A stretch of 64,000 bases of DNA from Lysobacter enzymogenes (GTDB lineage Bacteria; Pseudomonadota; Gammaproteobacteria; Xanthomonadales; Xanthomonadaceae), in contig NZ_CP067395.1 of NCBI RefSeq assembly GCF_017355525.1, forward strand, positions 1,984,001 to 2,048,000. Direction: 5' to 3'. A program made the position numbers and the translations under genes. The notes beneath the pieces were generated by a model. It had not been told where the DNA came from. It was given only the letters and a program-made list of their open reading frames with translations, and ran no database searches. Shown here one piece after another: positions 43,849 through 53,753 of this stretch (within the stretch, counting starts at the first letter, position 1; the number at the start of each line of letters is the position of its first letter).

Positions 43849-44832
43849 TCATTCGACGTCCGCGCGCACCCGCGCCACGCCCGCGCCGATGTGGTCGAGC
43901 GCGCGTTGCGAAGCCGGGTCGATCGGCATGAAGCGGGTGGTCTTGAAGAAGCGCAGCAGCGCCTCGCCGGCGTCGGGGTCTGCGGCCGCGTCCAGCAGCA
44001 CCTCGCGCAGGCGCGCGGCGACCTTCGGATCCATGTCCGAGCGCACCAGCTCCAGCGCGCGCGGGTAGTCGGGGCTGCGGCCGATCTGGACGAAGTCGCG
44101 GCGGAACGCCTCCGGCACCCGGCGCGGGTTGTCCCAGTCGAGGTTGCTGGTGACGCCGGCGTCGACCAGCCGCTTGTGCACCCAGGTGGCGATGTTGAGC
44201 TCCGAACGCGCGAACAGGTAGCCGACCGCGCCGCGGTTGATGCGGTCGGTCGGCGACAACAGGATTTCCAGGCGCAGGCCGCGTTCGAGCAAGGTCGCGG
44301 CGGGAACGAAGTAGGCGCTGGTCGAAGACGGCCGCTGGAACGCGACGTTGTGGCCGCTGAGGTCGTCGAGCGAACGCAGGCCGCTGTCGCGGCGGGCGAA
44401 GAATACGCTGTGGTAATGGCTGACGCCGTCGCGTTCGGTCAGCAGCAACGGCTTCGCGCCGGCGCGCTGCTGCAGCAGCATCGCGGTGCCGGCGGTCTCG
44501 CTGACCCAGTCGACCCGGCCGCGGCGCAGATAGCTGCCCATCTGCTGCACGTCCTTGGCCATCAGGATGCGGCCCTCCTGGATGCCGACCGAGGCCATGC
44601 GCGGCACCACGTAGTCCAGCAGCGGCTTGAGCTGTTCGTAGTGGGCCTTGGGATCGTCGCTGATCCGGCCCAGCACCAGCACATGCGCATCGGGATCTTC
44701 GCCGTGGCCATGCCCGGGCCGCTCGTGCGGCGCGGGCGCCGGCGCGGCCGCGGCCGCGCTCAGGGCTCCGGCCAACGCCAGCCCGAACAGGCACGCCCAA
44801 CGCCAGCCCCTGTTAGCGACCAATCGCTTCAT
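43849..44832 (-). CDS. PhnD-like periplasmic substrate-binding protein
   Basis: A 327-residue protein with signal peptide (ACLFGLALAGALSAAAAA) and His-rich linker PHERPGHGHGEDPDAHV. Family features: VLVLGRISDDPKAHYEQLKPLLDY (quoted core RISDDPKAHYEQLKPL), YLRRGRVDWVSETAGTA, SYHSVFF-type HYHSVFFARRDSGL and DLSGHNVAFQRPSSTSAY. This resembles phosphate/phosphite/phosphonate-binding proteins, but no permease or ATPase gene is nearby; instead it is followed by a GGDEF-EAL sensor, so it probably delivers a ligand signal to the periplasmic domain of that protein. Confidence 0.85.
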   Translation of the reverse strand: MKRLVANRGWRWACLFGLALAGALSAAAAAPAPAPHERPGHGHGEDPDAHVLVLGRISDDPKAHYEQLKPLLDYVVPRMASVGIQEGRILMAKDVQQMGSYLRRGRVDWVSETAGTAMLLQQRAGAKPLLLTERDGVSHYHSVFFARRDSGLRSLDDLSGHNVAFQRPSSTSAYFVPAATLLERGLRLEILLSPTDRINRGAVGYLFARSELNIATWVHKRLVDAGVTSNLDWDNPRRVPEAFRRDFVQIGRSPDYPRALELVRSDMDPKVAARLREVLLDAAADPDAGEALLRFFKTTRFMPIDPASQRALDHIGAGVARVRADVE

Positions 44833-44950
44833 CCTCGCCGAGCGGATCGGCACACCGCTGCGGCAGCGTAATCGAAACCGCGCCCGCGCCGATACCTCGA
44901 ACGATGCTTCGGCGGCGATACGCGCGCCGCCGGACTGCGCCGCCAAGGCT

Positions 44951-45826
44951 TCAGCGGCGCTGGGCCAGCAGCATCGCGGTGCGCTCGACATCGGCCAGCA
45001 CGCCGCGCAACAGCCGCACCTCGCGCTCGTCGAGCTGCGCGCGCAGGAACAGCCGGCGCAGCTTGTGCATCGCCGCCTCGGGCGTGCGGCCCTTGTGGAA
45101 GTCGATCGCGTCGAGGGCCTGGCCGAGCTGGCCGAAGAAGCCTTCCATCTGGGCGTGGCTGGCCGGCGGCTCGCGGCCGCCGGCGGCCTCGTCCGGGGCC
45201 GGCGCCGCGGCCAGCGCGGCCATGCGCAGCTCGTAGCTCAGCACCTGCACCGCCGCGGCCAGGTTCAGCGAGCTGTACGCCGGATTGGCCGGGATGTGCA
45301 CGGCCGCGTGGCACAGCTGCAATTCCTCGTTCTCCAGCCCGGTGCGCTCGCGCCCGAACACCAGCGCGACCTCGCCGCCGGCGCGGGCGCGCGCGTCGCA
45401 CGCGGCCGCGGCCTGGCGCGGGTCGAACTGCTCCAGGGCGATGCGGCGGCTGCGCGCGGTGCAGCCGAGGACGTAGTGGCAGTCGGCGACCGCCGCGGCC
45501 AGGTCGGGCACGATCCGGGCCGCGGCCAGCACGTCGTCGGCGCCGGCGGCCAGGGCGTAGCTGTCGCGGTCCGGGGCCTTTTCCGGCGCGGCCAGGATCA
45601 GCCGCGACAGGCCCATGGTCTTCATCGCCCGCGCCGCCGAGCCGATGTTGCCGGGGTGCTGGGTGCCGACCAGGACGATGCGGATGCGCGCCGCCGCCGG
45701 GTCTTCAGGTTCGGCCAGGACGGGCGAGGCCGGGGCCGCAGCCTCAAGTGAGTTGGCATCCGACTTGGCGTTTTGCGGCGCCTGCGCGGGTTCGTTGGGT
45801 TCGCGGGGATCGTGGTTCATGCGCAA
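44951..45826 (-). CDS. trmJ: tRNA (cytidine/uridine-2'-O)-methyltransferase TrmJ
   Basis: A 291-residue SPOUT methyltransferase. Motifs of the trefoil knot: IRIVLVGTQHPGNIGSAARA, LVFGRERTGL and PANPAYSSLNLAAAVQVLSYEL (cut here at AYSSLNLAAAVQVLSYEL). It methylates the ribose of residue 32 in several tRNAs. The N-terminus is extended by about 45 low-complexity residues. A second ATG two codons later (45820) is possible. Divergent from suhB, as in E. coli and many relatives. Confidence 0.9.
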   Translation of the reverse strand: MRMNHDPREPNEPAQAPQNAKSDANSLEAAAPASPVLAEPEDPAAARIRIVLVGTQHPGNIGSAARAMKTMGLSRLILAAPEKAPDRDSYALAAGADDVLAAARIVPDLAAAVADCHYVLGCTARSRRIALEQFDPRQAAAACDARARAGGEVALVFGRERTGLENEELQLCHAAVHIPANPAYSSLNLAAAVQVLSYELRMAALAAAPAPDEAAGGREPPASHAQMEGFFGQLGQALDAIDFHKGRTPEAAMHKLRRLFLRAQLDEREVRLLRGVLADVERTAMLLAQRR

Positions 45827-45916
45827 ATGGTAAACTCCCCGCCCCGGCCATAGGCGCCGGCCCGCTCTTTACCCCCGTCAGCCGTCCCCACCTCATTCCG
45901 TCCGAGGCCGTAAGCC

Positions 45917-46735
45917 ATGCAGAAACCCGCCGTCACCCTCATGGTCAAGGCCGCCCGCGCCGCCGGCAACGTGTTGTTGCGCCACATGCACCGCCTGGAC
46001 GCGCTCAACGTGGTGGAGAAGGACCGCATGGACTACGCCAGCGAAGTCGATCGCCTGGCCGAAGCCGAAATCATCAAGGAATTCCGCCGCGCCACGCCCG
46101 ACTACGCCATCCTCGGCGAAGAACACGGCCCGATCGGCCAGGCCCGCAACACCTGGGTCATCGACCCGCTCGACGGCACCAGCAACTACCTGCACGGCAT
46201 CCCGCATTTCTGCGTGTCGATCGCGCTGTGCGAAAACGGCGAACCGACCCATGGCGTGATCTTCGATCCGCTGCGCAACGACCTGTTCACCGCCAGCCGC
46301 GGCAGCGGCATGCAGCTCAACGAAAAGCGCGTGCGCATCGCCGACCGCAAGGACTTGACCGGCGCGATGCTGATCACCGGCTTCCCGCCGCGCGAACGCG
46401 CGCGCGCCAGCGCCCACCTCAAGTGCCTGGACAACCTGCTGCTCGACGCCGAAGACGTGCGCCGCACCGGTTCGGCCGCGCTCGACCTGGCCTACGTCGC
46501 CTGCGGCCGTGCCGACGCCTACTTCGAAGCCGGGCTGAAGCCGTGGGACGTCGCCGCCGGCGTGCTGATGGTGCGCGAGGCCGGCGGCAAGGTCAGCGAC
46601 TTCAAGGGCCGCGCGACCGGACCGATGGACAACCGCGGCCTGCCGCCGCGCCAGATCGTCGCCGGCAACCTGCGTCTGGCCGACGCGCTGCAGCAGCGCA
46701 TCGTCAACACCGGCTACGCCGCCGCGTTCGATTGA
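45917..46735 (+). CDS. suhB: Inositol monophosphatase family protein SuhB
   Basis: A 272-residue phosphatase of the IMPase superfamily. Metal-binding motifs GEEHG (E68/E69), DPLDGTSNY (83-91) and the C-terminal [15 protein letters not shown]. SuhB also takes part in ribosomal RNA antitermination in E. coli. Position next to trmJ is conserved in Gammaproteobacteria. A Rho-independent terminator follows. Confidence 0.93.
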   Translation: MQKPAVTLMVKAARAAGNVLLRHMHRLDALNVVEKDRMDYASEVDRLAEAEIIKEFRRATPDYAILGEEHGPIGQARNTWVIDPLDGTSNYLHGIPHFCVSIALCENGEPTHGVIFDPLRNDLFTASRGSGMQLNEKRVRIADRKDLTGAMLITGFPPRERARASAHLKCLDNLLLDAEDVRRTGSAALDLAYVACGRADAYFEAGLKPWDVAAGVLMVREAGGKVSDFKGRATGPMDNRGLPPRQIVAGNLRLADALQQRIVNTGYAAAFD

Positions 46736-46771
46736 ACCGGCGCGCCGGCTGGCGCGATTGTCGAGTATGCG

Positions 46772-46798
46772 AAAACGCCGCGCTGGTCGCGGCGTTTT
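46772..46798 (+). terminator. Rho-independent terminator after suhB
   Basis: AAAACGCCGCG (46772-46782), loop CTGGT, CGCGGCGTTTT (46788-46798) then TC. Confidence 0.9.
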
Positions 46799-46929
46799 TC
46801 GTTGCTGCGCATTCGATCGGCGGATAACGACCCGCTTCACCGCCCCGACCCGACGGCGTTGAACCCAGTGCACGCGGCCGTGGCGCCGCCCCGTCCGCGC
46901 GCGCCCCTCCCCTTCTGTCGAGGCTCGCC

Positions 46930-47778
46930 ATGACCACCGCATCGCCGTCGCGTTCGCTCCCGCTGCTGTCCCTGCTGGTCTGCGCCGGCCTTTCACTCGG
47001 CGCGCTCGCGCCGCGCGACGCCGGCGCCCAGGCGATGATCGTGATGAAGGATGTGTGCGACGACCCGGCCGCCACGTTCGATTACCAATGGGCGCGCATC
47101 AACCACGACGTGACCGCGGCCTTCCTGATGCAACCCGGGGGCAGCATCGAGCCGGTCGAAAACGCCGATCCGCGCGGCCTGGCGGCGTATCCGCGCATCT
47201 TCGTCGCCGCGCACGGCGGCGACAACACCTTGTCCGGGATGCCCTACGACGAGTTCGCCGAGAACTTGCACAAGGCCCGCGCGGCCACGCCGCAACTGAC
47301 GTACTTCGCGGTGTGCGGCGCCGGCAAGGGGCCGGCCAGCCTGCTCAAGCGGGTCAACGACCGCTACTGCGGCGGCATTGCCGAGCTGCAAGGCGGGGTG
47401 ACCCGCTGCGCGCTGACCGGCAACGGCAAGGCCGCGCTGGCCGGCGCGCAATACCGCATCGAAGCGGAAAAGAGCGACCCCGCGCGCCACGCATTGATTC
47501 AGAAAAACATCATCTACAAATGGGAAAACGACAACTATCCGGGCCAGCAGCTCAGCTACAAGAATGTGTGCAAGAAGCTGATCAAGGCCAGCCCGTTCCA
47601 AGGCGAGCCGTTGGCCGAGTTCATGTCCACGGTGTACCACGAGTTCACCCGGCCGGCGGTCGACCCGAAGCGCTCCACCAACTACCTGGAGCTGATCGCG
47701 ATCAACCAGAACGGCCAGCCGCTGACCCAGTGCGGCGCCGATCCCACCGGCAACGGCGTCAAGGTCGCCTGTCCGTAA
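46930..47778 (+). CDS. Secreted protein of unknown function with possible His/Cys dyad
   Basis: A 282-residue protein with a signal peptide (about 34 residues, ending near AGA-QA). The mature sequence has IFVAAHGGDNTLSG and, about 38 residues later, LTYFAVCGAGKGPASLLKRV, an order (strand-H-G, helix, strand-C-G) reminiscent of clan CD cysteine peptidases such as caspase-like or C80-type proteins. Other Cys residues (DVCDD, YCGG, TRCALT, NVCKK, QCGAD, VACP) may form disulfides. No known family is recognised, so the peptidase idea is only inference. Confidence 0.65.
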   Translation: MTTASPSRSLPLLSLLVCAGLSLGALAPRDAGAQAMIVMKDVCDDPAATFDYQWARINHDVTAAFLMQPGGSIEPVENADPRGLAAYPRIFVAAHGGDNTLSGMPYDEFAENLHKARAATPQLTYFAVCGAGKGPASLLKRVNDRYCGGIAELQGGVTRCALTGNGKAALAGAQYRIEAEKSDPARHALIQKNIIYKWENDNYPGQQLSYKNVCKKLIKASPFQGEPLAEFMSTVYHEFTRPAVDPKRSTNYLELIAINQNGQPLTQCGADPTGNGVKVACP

Positions 47779-47800
47779 TCCGCCGCGCGGCGCGGGAGGC

Positions 47801-48676
47801 TCATCCCGCCCGCGCCGTCACCACCCACACCGCGCCGCCGACTTCCAGGCCGTCGTCGGAGGCGAGTTCCAGCAGCGACGCGCGGATCGCCAAGCGCGCC
47901 CGCGCGTTGATCTCCTCGCCCTGCGGCTCCAGCAGACGCGCGATCGGCCCGACCCGGAACACCTGCTCCATCGCATCGTCGGCCATCGCTTCGCGGGTGG
48001 CGCCGCGGCCGAGGTAGAACGGGGTCGCGAACGGCTTGAGTTCGACGCCGGCGAAACCGGCGTCGGCCAGCACTTCGCGGATGTGGTCGGGATCGCTGAA
48101 CGCGAACGGCCCGGGCTGGCGCGTGTCCACCGGCGTGCGTTCGACGATATCGGCGATGGCGGCCAGCGGCCGTTCGTACCAGTCGTTGAGTTGCGGCCCC
48201 TGCCAGCAGGCGAAGGCGATGCGGCCATCGGGTTTGAGGGTCTTGCGCAGTTCGGCGAAGGCCGCGGTCGGATCGTCGAAGAACATCACCCCGAAGCGCG
48301 AATACAGCAGGTCGAAACTGTGCGGCGCGAAGGTCGGGCGGCTGGCATCGGCCTCGCGGAACTTGACCGGCAGCGCCAGCGCCGCGGCGCGTTCGCGCGC
48401 GCGGCCGAGCAAGGGCGCGGAGATGTCCACGCCGGTCACCGAACCGCCGGCGCCGACCGCGCGCGCCAGTTCGAACGAGGTCGCGCCGGCGCCGCAACCG
48501 ATGTCGAGCACCGCCTCGCCGGGCTGCGGCGCGGCGGCCGCGAACGCGGCGCGGCCGTACGCGGCGGTGCGTTCGTCGAGCCAGTCGTTGTAGGCCAGCC
48601 AGCGCTGGCCGACCGGGCCGTTCCAGTATTCGATCTGCTCGGCGTTCGGCGGCGGCGTGTTCGCGGGGGTTTCCAC
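47801..48676 (-). CDS. Class I SAM-dependent methyltransferase
   Basis: A 291-residue protein starting at GTG 48676 with GGAG 8 bases upstream; the protein then begins VETPANTPPPNAEQIEYWNGP. SAM motif I VLDIGCGAGATSFELAR, motif II GVDIS and post-II FDLLYSRFGVMFFDDP are clear. It belongs to the UbiE/methyltransferase type 11 group. Target not known. Confidence 0.88.
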   Translation of the reverse strand: METPANTPPPNAEQIEYWNGPVGQRWLAYNDWLDERTAAYGRAAFAAAAPQPGEAVLDIGCGAGATSFELARAVGAGGSVTGVDISAPLLGRARERAAALALPVKFREADASRPTFAPHSFDLLYSRFGVMFFDDPTAAFAELRKTLKPDGRIAFACWQGPQLNDWYERPLAAIADIVERTPVDTRQPGPFAFSDPDHIREVLADAGFAGVELKPFATPFYLGRGATREAMADDAMEQVFRVGPIARLLEPQGEEINARARLAIRASLLELASDDGLEVGGAVWVVTARAG

Positions 48677-48759
48677 ATCGGTCTCCGGCGGGGCAATGGC
48701 CGCGCCAGTCTTCCGCGATGCGACGACCCGGTCAATCGCCAGAATGCCGCGGTTCGCTT

Positions 48760-48861
48760 CCTGTAGGAGCGGCGCGAGCCGCGACTGCGGGGTTTCCGCT
48801 CGCGGCGAAAGCAGCGCCGTAGTTGCGTTGTCGCAGTCGCGGCTCGCGCCGCTCCTACAGG
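48760..48861. repeat. Inverted pair of the 30-base REP-like repeat
   Basis: Arms 48760-48789 and 48832-48861, perfectly complementary, separated by 42 bases. They lie between the methyltransferase start and the secF terminator. Confidence 0.9.
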
Positions 48862-48880
48862 GAGAAACCGCGCCAACGAA

Positions 48881-48906
48881 AAAGGCCGCGCAATCGCGCG
48901 GCCTTT
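48881..48906 (-). terminator. Rho-independent terminator of the yajC-secDF operon
   Basis: AAAGGCCGCGC/GCGCGGCCTTT with loop AATC; on the minus strand the stem is followed by TTTTTCG. It lies 24 bases after the secF stop. Confidence 0.85.
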
Positions 48907-48929
48907 CCCGGAAACGCAACGAAGACCGC

Positions 48930-49895
48930 TTACGGCCGGCGCGCCAGCGCCGCTTCGTCCTTCGCCTTCGGCATCAGGTCCTGCTTGGTGACCTTCAGCA
49001 GGCCCAGGGTCAACAGCGGGCAGGCGACGAAGATCGAGGACAGGGTGCCGATGATGATGCCGAGCATCTGCGACTCGGCCATGCCGCGCAGCGAACCGCC
49101 GCCGTAGATGTACAGCGCCACCACGGTCAGGAACGCCACGAACGAGGTGATGACGGTGCGCGACAGGGTCTGGTTGATCGACTTGTTGAGCACGGTCTCC
49201 GGATCGGCGCGCATGCTGCGGAAGTTCTCGCGCACGCGGTCGAACACCACGATGGTGTCGTTGATCGAGTAGCCCATCACCGACAGGATGCCGGCCAACA
49301 CGGTCAGGTCGAACTCGTGGCCGCTGATCGCGAACCAGCCGGCGACCACGACCACGTCGTGCAGGGTGGTGATGATCGCCGCCACCGCGAACTTCCATTC
49401 GAAGCGGAACGCGATGTAGATCAGGAAGCCGACCACCACGAACAGCAGCGCGTACAGGCCCTTGAGCGCGAGCTCCTTGCCGACCTGCGGGCCGACGAAC
49501 TCGTTGCGCACGATGTCGGCCTTGTTGCCGGCGTCGGCGACCGCCTTGAGCACCGCGTCGGCGGCGTGCTTGGTGGCGACGTCGCCGCTCTCGCCTTCGC
49601 GCGGCTGCAGGCGGATCAGCAGCTGGTTGCCGGAACCGTAGGTCTGCACCTGGGCGCTGTCGTAGCCGTCGGCGGCGAGCTTGTCGCGCACCGCGTCCAG
49701 CGGCATCGGCTTGTCCAGATGCGCTTCGATCAGGTTGCCGCCGGTGAAGTCCAGGGCGTAGTTGAAGCCGCGGGTGGCCATCGCGCCGATCGCCACGAAC
49801 ATGATGATCGCCGCGACCGCGATGGAGATCCATCGCAGGCGCATGAAATCGATGTTGGCGTCGTTGGGCAGCAGGGTCAGCGGGAAAATCTTCAT
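48930..49895 (-). CDS. secF: Protein translocase subunit SecF
   Basis: A 321-residue SecF with six membrane helices and the periplasmic domain after the first. Conserved FTGGNLIEAHLDKP, VGPQVGKELALKGL, SVMGYSINDTIVVFDRVREN and RTVITSFVAFLTVVALYIYG (parts of the SD1/SD2 export motifs). It uses the proton gradient with SecD to complete protein export. It follows secD with a 15-base gap. Confidence 0.96.
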   Translation of the reverse strand: MKIFPLTLLPNDANIDFMRLRWISIAVAAIIMFVAIGAMATRGFNYALDFTGGNLIEAHLDKPMPLDAVRDKLAADGYDSAQVQTYGSGNQLLIRLQPREGESGDVATKHAADAVLKAVADAGNKADIVRNEFVGPQVGKELALKGLYALLFVVVGFLIYIAFRFEWKFAVAAIITTLHDVVVVAGWFAISGHEFDLTVLAGILSVMGYSINDTIVVFDRVRENFRSMRADPETVLNKSINQTLSRTVITSFVAFLTVVALYIYGGGSLRGMAESQMLGIIIGTLSSIFVACPLLTLGLLKVTKQDLMPKAKDEAALARRP

Positions 49896-49910
49896 GTCTG
49901 GGTTCTCCCG

Positions 49911-51770
49911 TCAGATCGCGATGGACTTGAGCTTGCGGCGGCCGCCGTACAGCAGGGTGGCGATGCCGCGCGACACGGTGACCGCGGTGAACACCGAGGT
50001 CAGGATGCCGATGATCATGGTCATCGCGAAGCCCTGCAGCGGGCCGGTGCCGAACGCCCACAACGCCACGCCGGCCAGCAGCGCGGTCATGTTGGAGTCG
50101 AAGATGGTGCCGGAGGCCTTGTCGTAGCCGGTGGCGATCGCCGCCTGTGGCGGCACCCCGGCGCGCAATTCCTCGCGTATGCGTTCGTTGATGAGCACGT
50201 TGGCGTCGACCGACATGCCGACCGACAAGGCCAGGCCGGCGAAGCCCGGCAGGCTCATGGTGGCGCCCATCAGCGACATCAGCGCGATCACCATCAGCAG
50301 GTTCAGCAGCAGCGCCAGGCAGGTGATGAGGCCGAACATGCGGTAGTAGATCAGGAAGAAGGTCAGCGCGAACACGAACGAGTACAGCACCGCGGTGGTG
50401 CCGCGCTTGACGTTCTCGGCGCCCAGGCTCGGGCCGACCACGCGCTCCTCGACGAACACCATCGGCGCGGCCAGGGCGCCGGACTTGAGCTGGTTGGCCA
50501 GCGACTTGGATTCTTCCGCGCTCAGGCCGGTGGTCTGGAAGCTCTTGCCGAACACGCCGCGGATGGTCGCCGAGTTGATCACGCGCTCGTCGGTGCGGAT
50601 CGACTGCACTTCCTTGCCGTCGACGATCGAGGTGGTCGGGATCTGTTCGACGTAGACGATGCCCAGGCGCTTGCCGACGTTCTCCAGCGTGTGGTCGAGC
50701 ATGCGCTGGCCGCCGACGCTGTTGAGGTTGATCTGCACGCCCTGCTGGCCGTTCTGCGGGTCGGTCATCGGCTGGGCGTTGACCAACTGGTCGCCCGACA
50801 CCAGCAGGCGCTTGGACAGCAGCAAGGGACGCTTCTGGTTGTCGTAGTAGACGCGCGCGTCCGGCGGGATGCTGTGGTCGCGCACCGCGGCGGCCGCGGC
50901 GGCTTCCTCGCCGACCACGGCGCGGAATTCCAGGGTCGCGGTCGCGCCGATCTGGCGCTTGGCCTCGGCGGTGTCCTGCAGGCCCGGCAGCTGGATCACG
51001 ATGCGGTCGGTGCCCTGGCGCTGGATCACCGGCTCGGCCACGCCGAAGGCGTTGATGCGGTTGCGCAGGGTGTTGAGGTTCTGCTCGATGGCTTCCAGCG
51101 AGATCCGGCTCAGCTCGGTCTGCGGCACGTCCAGGGTCAGGGTCTGGCCGTCGAGGGCGATGCTCAGGTTCGGGAACGAGGTGCGCAGGCGCTGCTGCGC
51201 CTTGGCCTTGTCGGCGTTGACGCCGAGGGTGGCGACCAGGGCTTCGTTGCCGCGGCGCACGACCGAGGTGTACGGCACGCCGGCGTCGCGCAGGGTCGAG
51301 CGGATGTCTTCGACGTAGGCGTCCAGGCGCTTGTTCAGCGCGGCCTCCTGGTCGACCTGCATGACGAAGTGGACGCCGCCCTGCAAGTCGAGGCCGCGCG
51401 GCATCGGCTTGGCGGCCAGCGATTCCAGCCACTTCGGCGCGGTCGGCGCCAGGCTCAGCGCGACCACGTAGTCGCTGCCCAGGCGCGGGCGCAGCAAGTC
51501 GGCGGCGCGGGTCTGCAGTTCGGTGTCGGCCAGGCGCACCAGCAGGTTGCCCTGCTCCTCGACCTTGATCGATTTGGTCGCGATCTTGGCCTCGGTCAGG
51601 ATCCCCTCGATCCGCTTGGCCAGCGGCGCGTCGATCGCGATGGTGCCGGCCTTGGCGGCGGACACCTGGACCGACGGGTCCTGCGGATAAGCGTTCGGCA
51701 GCGCATAGATCACGCTGAGGATCAGGACCGCGAGGATGGCGAAGTATTTCCAGCGCGCGAAGGTCAGCAT
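49911..51770 (-). CDS. secD: Protein translocase subunit SecD
   Basis: A 619-residue SecD of usual length. N-terminal helix about 10-27, LDLQGGVHFVMQVDQEAAL (periplasmic P1 domain), IVIQLPGLQDTAEAKR, then the C-terminal six-helix domain with LSVGMSVDANVLINERIREEL and GYDKASGTIFDSNMTAL. Middle gene of yajC-secD-secF. Confidence 0.96.
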   Translation of the reverse strand: MLTFARWKYFAILAVLILSVIYALPNAYPQDPSVQVSAAKAGTIAIDAPLAKRIEGILTEAKIATKSIKVEEQGNLLVRLADTELQTRAADLLRPRLGSDYVVALSLAPTAPKWLESLAAKPMPRGLDLQGGVHFVMQVDQEAALNKRLDAYVEDIRSTLRDAGVPYTSVVRRGNEALVATLGVNADKAKAQQRLRTSFPNLSIALDGQTLTLDVPQTELSRISLEAIEQNLNTLRNRINAFGVAEPVIQRQGTDRIVIQLPGLQDTAEAKRQIGATATLEFRAVVGEEAAAAAAVRDHSIPPDARVYYDNQKRPLLLSKRLLVSGDQLVNAQPMTDPQNGQQGVQINLNSVGGQRMLDHTLENVGKRLGIVYVEQIPTTSIVDGKEVQSIRTDERVINSATIRGVFGKSFQTTGLSAEESKSLANQLKSGALAAPMVFVEERVVGPSLGAENVKRGTTAVLYSFVFALTFFLIYYRMFGLITCLALLLNLLMVIALMSLMGATMSLPGFAGLALSVGMSVDANVLINERIREELRAGVPPQAAIATGYDKASGTIFDSNMTALLAGVALWAFGTGPLQGFAMTMIIGILTSVFTAVTVSRGIATLLYGGRRKLKSIAI

Positions 51771-51828
51771 CGAAAACCCCTGCGGCGACCTCCCCGGCCG
51801 CCGCGTCTCAAAGTGTCGTGGCGTCGGC

Positions 51829-52167
51829 TCAGGCCGACTTCAAGGTGCCCTTGGGCAGCACGTTGGAAATGGCGCCGCGCTGGATGCGGACGGCCACGTT
51901 CGGCGCGATTTCGACGGTGATGAAGTTCTCGCCGATGTTGGTGACGGTGCCGGCGATGCCGCCGTTGGTCAGCACCTCGTCGCCCTTGGACAGCTTTTCC
52001 AGCATGCCCTTGTGTTCCTTCGCGCGCTTCATCTGCGGGCGGAAGATCAGGAAGTACATCACCGCGATCAGGACCAGCGGCAGGACCAGGGTGGTCAGGC
52101 CGCCGCCGGCTTGCGGCGCGGCGCCCTGGGCGTAGGCGGGGGCGATCAGGAGGTCGAGCAGGTTCAT
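51829..52167 (-). CDS. yajC: Sec translocon accessory protein YajC
   Basis: A 112-residue single-helix protein with the YajC signature VLPLVLIAVMYFLIFRPQMKRAKEH (quoted core FLIFRPQMKRAKEH) and GDEVLTNGGIAGTVTNIGEN. It interacts with SecDF. The gap to secD is 58 bases. GGACTTC is at the start end; ribosome site weak. Confidence 0.95.
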   Translation of the reverse strand: MNLLDLLIAPAYAQGAAPQAGGGLTTLVLPLVLIAVMYFLIFRPQMKRAKEHKGMLEKLSKGDEVLTNGGIAGTVTNIGENFITVEIAPNVAVRIQRGAISNVLPKGTLKSA

Positions 52168-52364
52168 CTGTGAAGTCCTGGAACTAAAAATAGCCGGGGA
52201 TTATGCCACGGCCGGGCCGGGGCTACGGCCGGCCCCGATCCGGGGCGGAGCCGGGTCGAATCTGGGCCGGGGCGCACGCTTTCGCGGGTGGGCTGGAGGC
52301 CGGCGCGGTCCTGGCCTTCCCTTGAACGGGTCGGCGGACGGCGGCGGGAAGGCCCTCACCCCTG

Positions 52365-52420
52365 CCCTCTCCCGCGGGCGGGAGAGGGGGACAGGGAGTT
52401 CGCCCGCTTTGCGGGCGAAC
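52365..52420. terminator. Twin hairpins downstream of tgt
   Basis: Two strong stems: CCCTCTCCCGC/GCGGGAGAGGG (52365-52388, loop GG) and GTTCGCCCGC/GCGGGCGAAC (52398-52420, loop TTT). The second is only 6 bases past the tgt stop. CCCTCACCCCTGCCCTCTCC-type sequences are a common intergenic repeat in xanthomonads. They separate tgt from yajC, so yajC may have its own promoter between 52168 and 52360. Confidence 0.6.
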
Positions 52421-52426
52421 GGCGTT

Positions 52427-53632
<1,206 letters not shown>

Positions 53633-53753
53633 TCATTGCGGCGCAAGCCGGAATCCGTTTTTGATTCTGCCTTGCGTCGCGGCGAAGCGAGAACGACGGT
53701 TGGCGGCTTGCGGACTTCGCCGAACGACGGGGCTTCGGGACGCAGCGGCGGCG

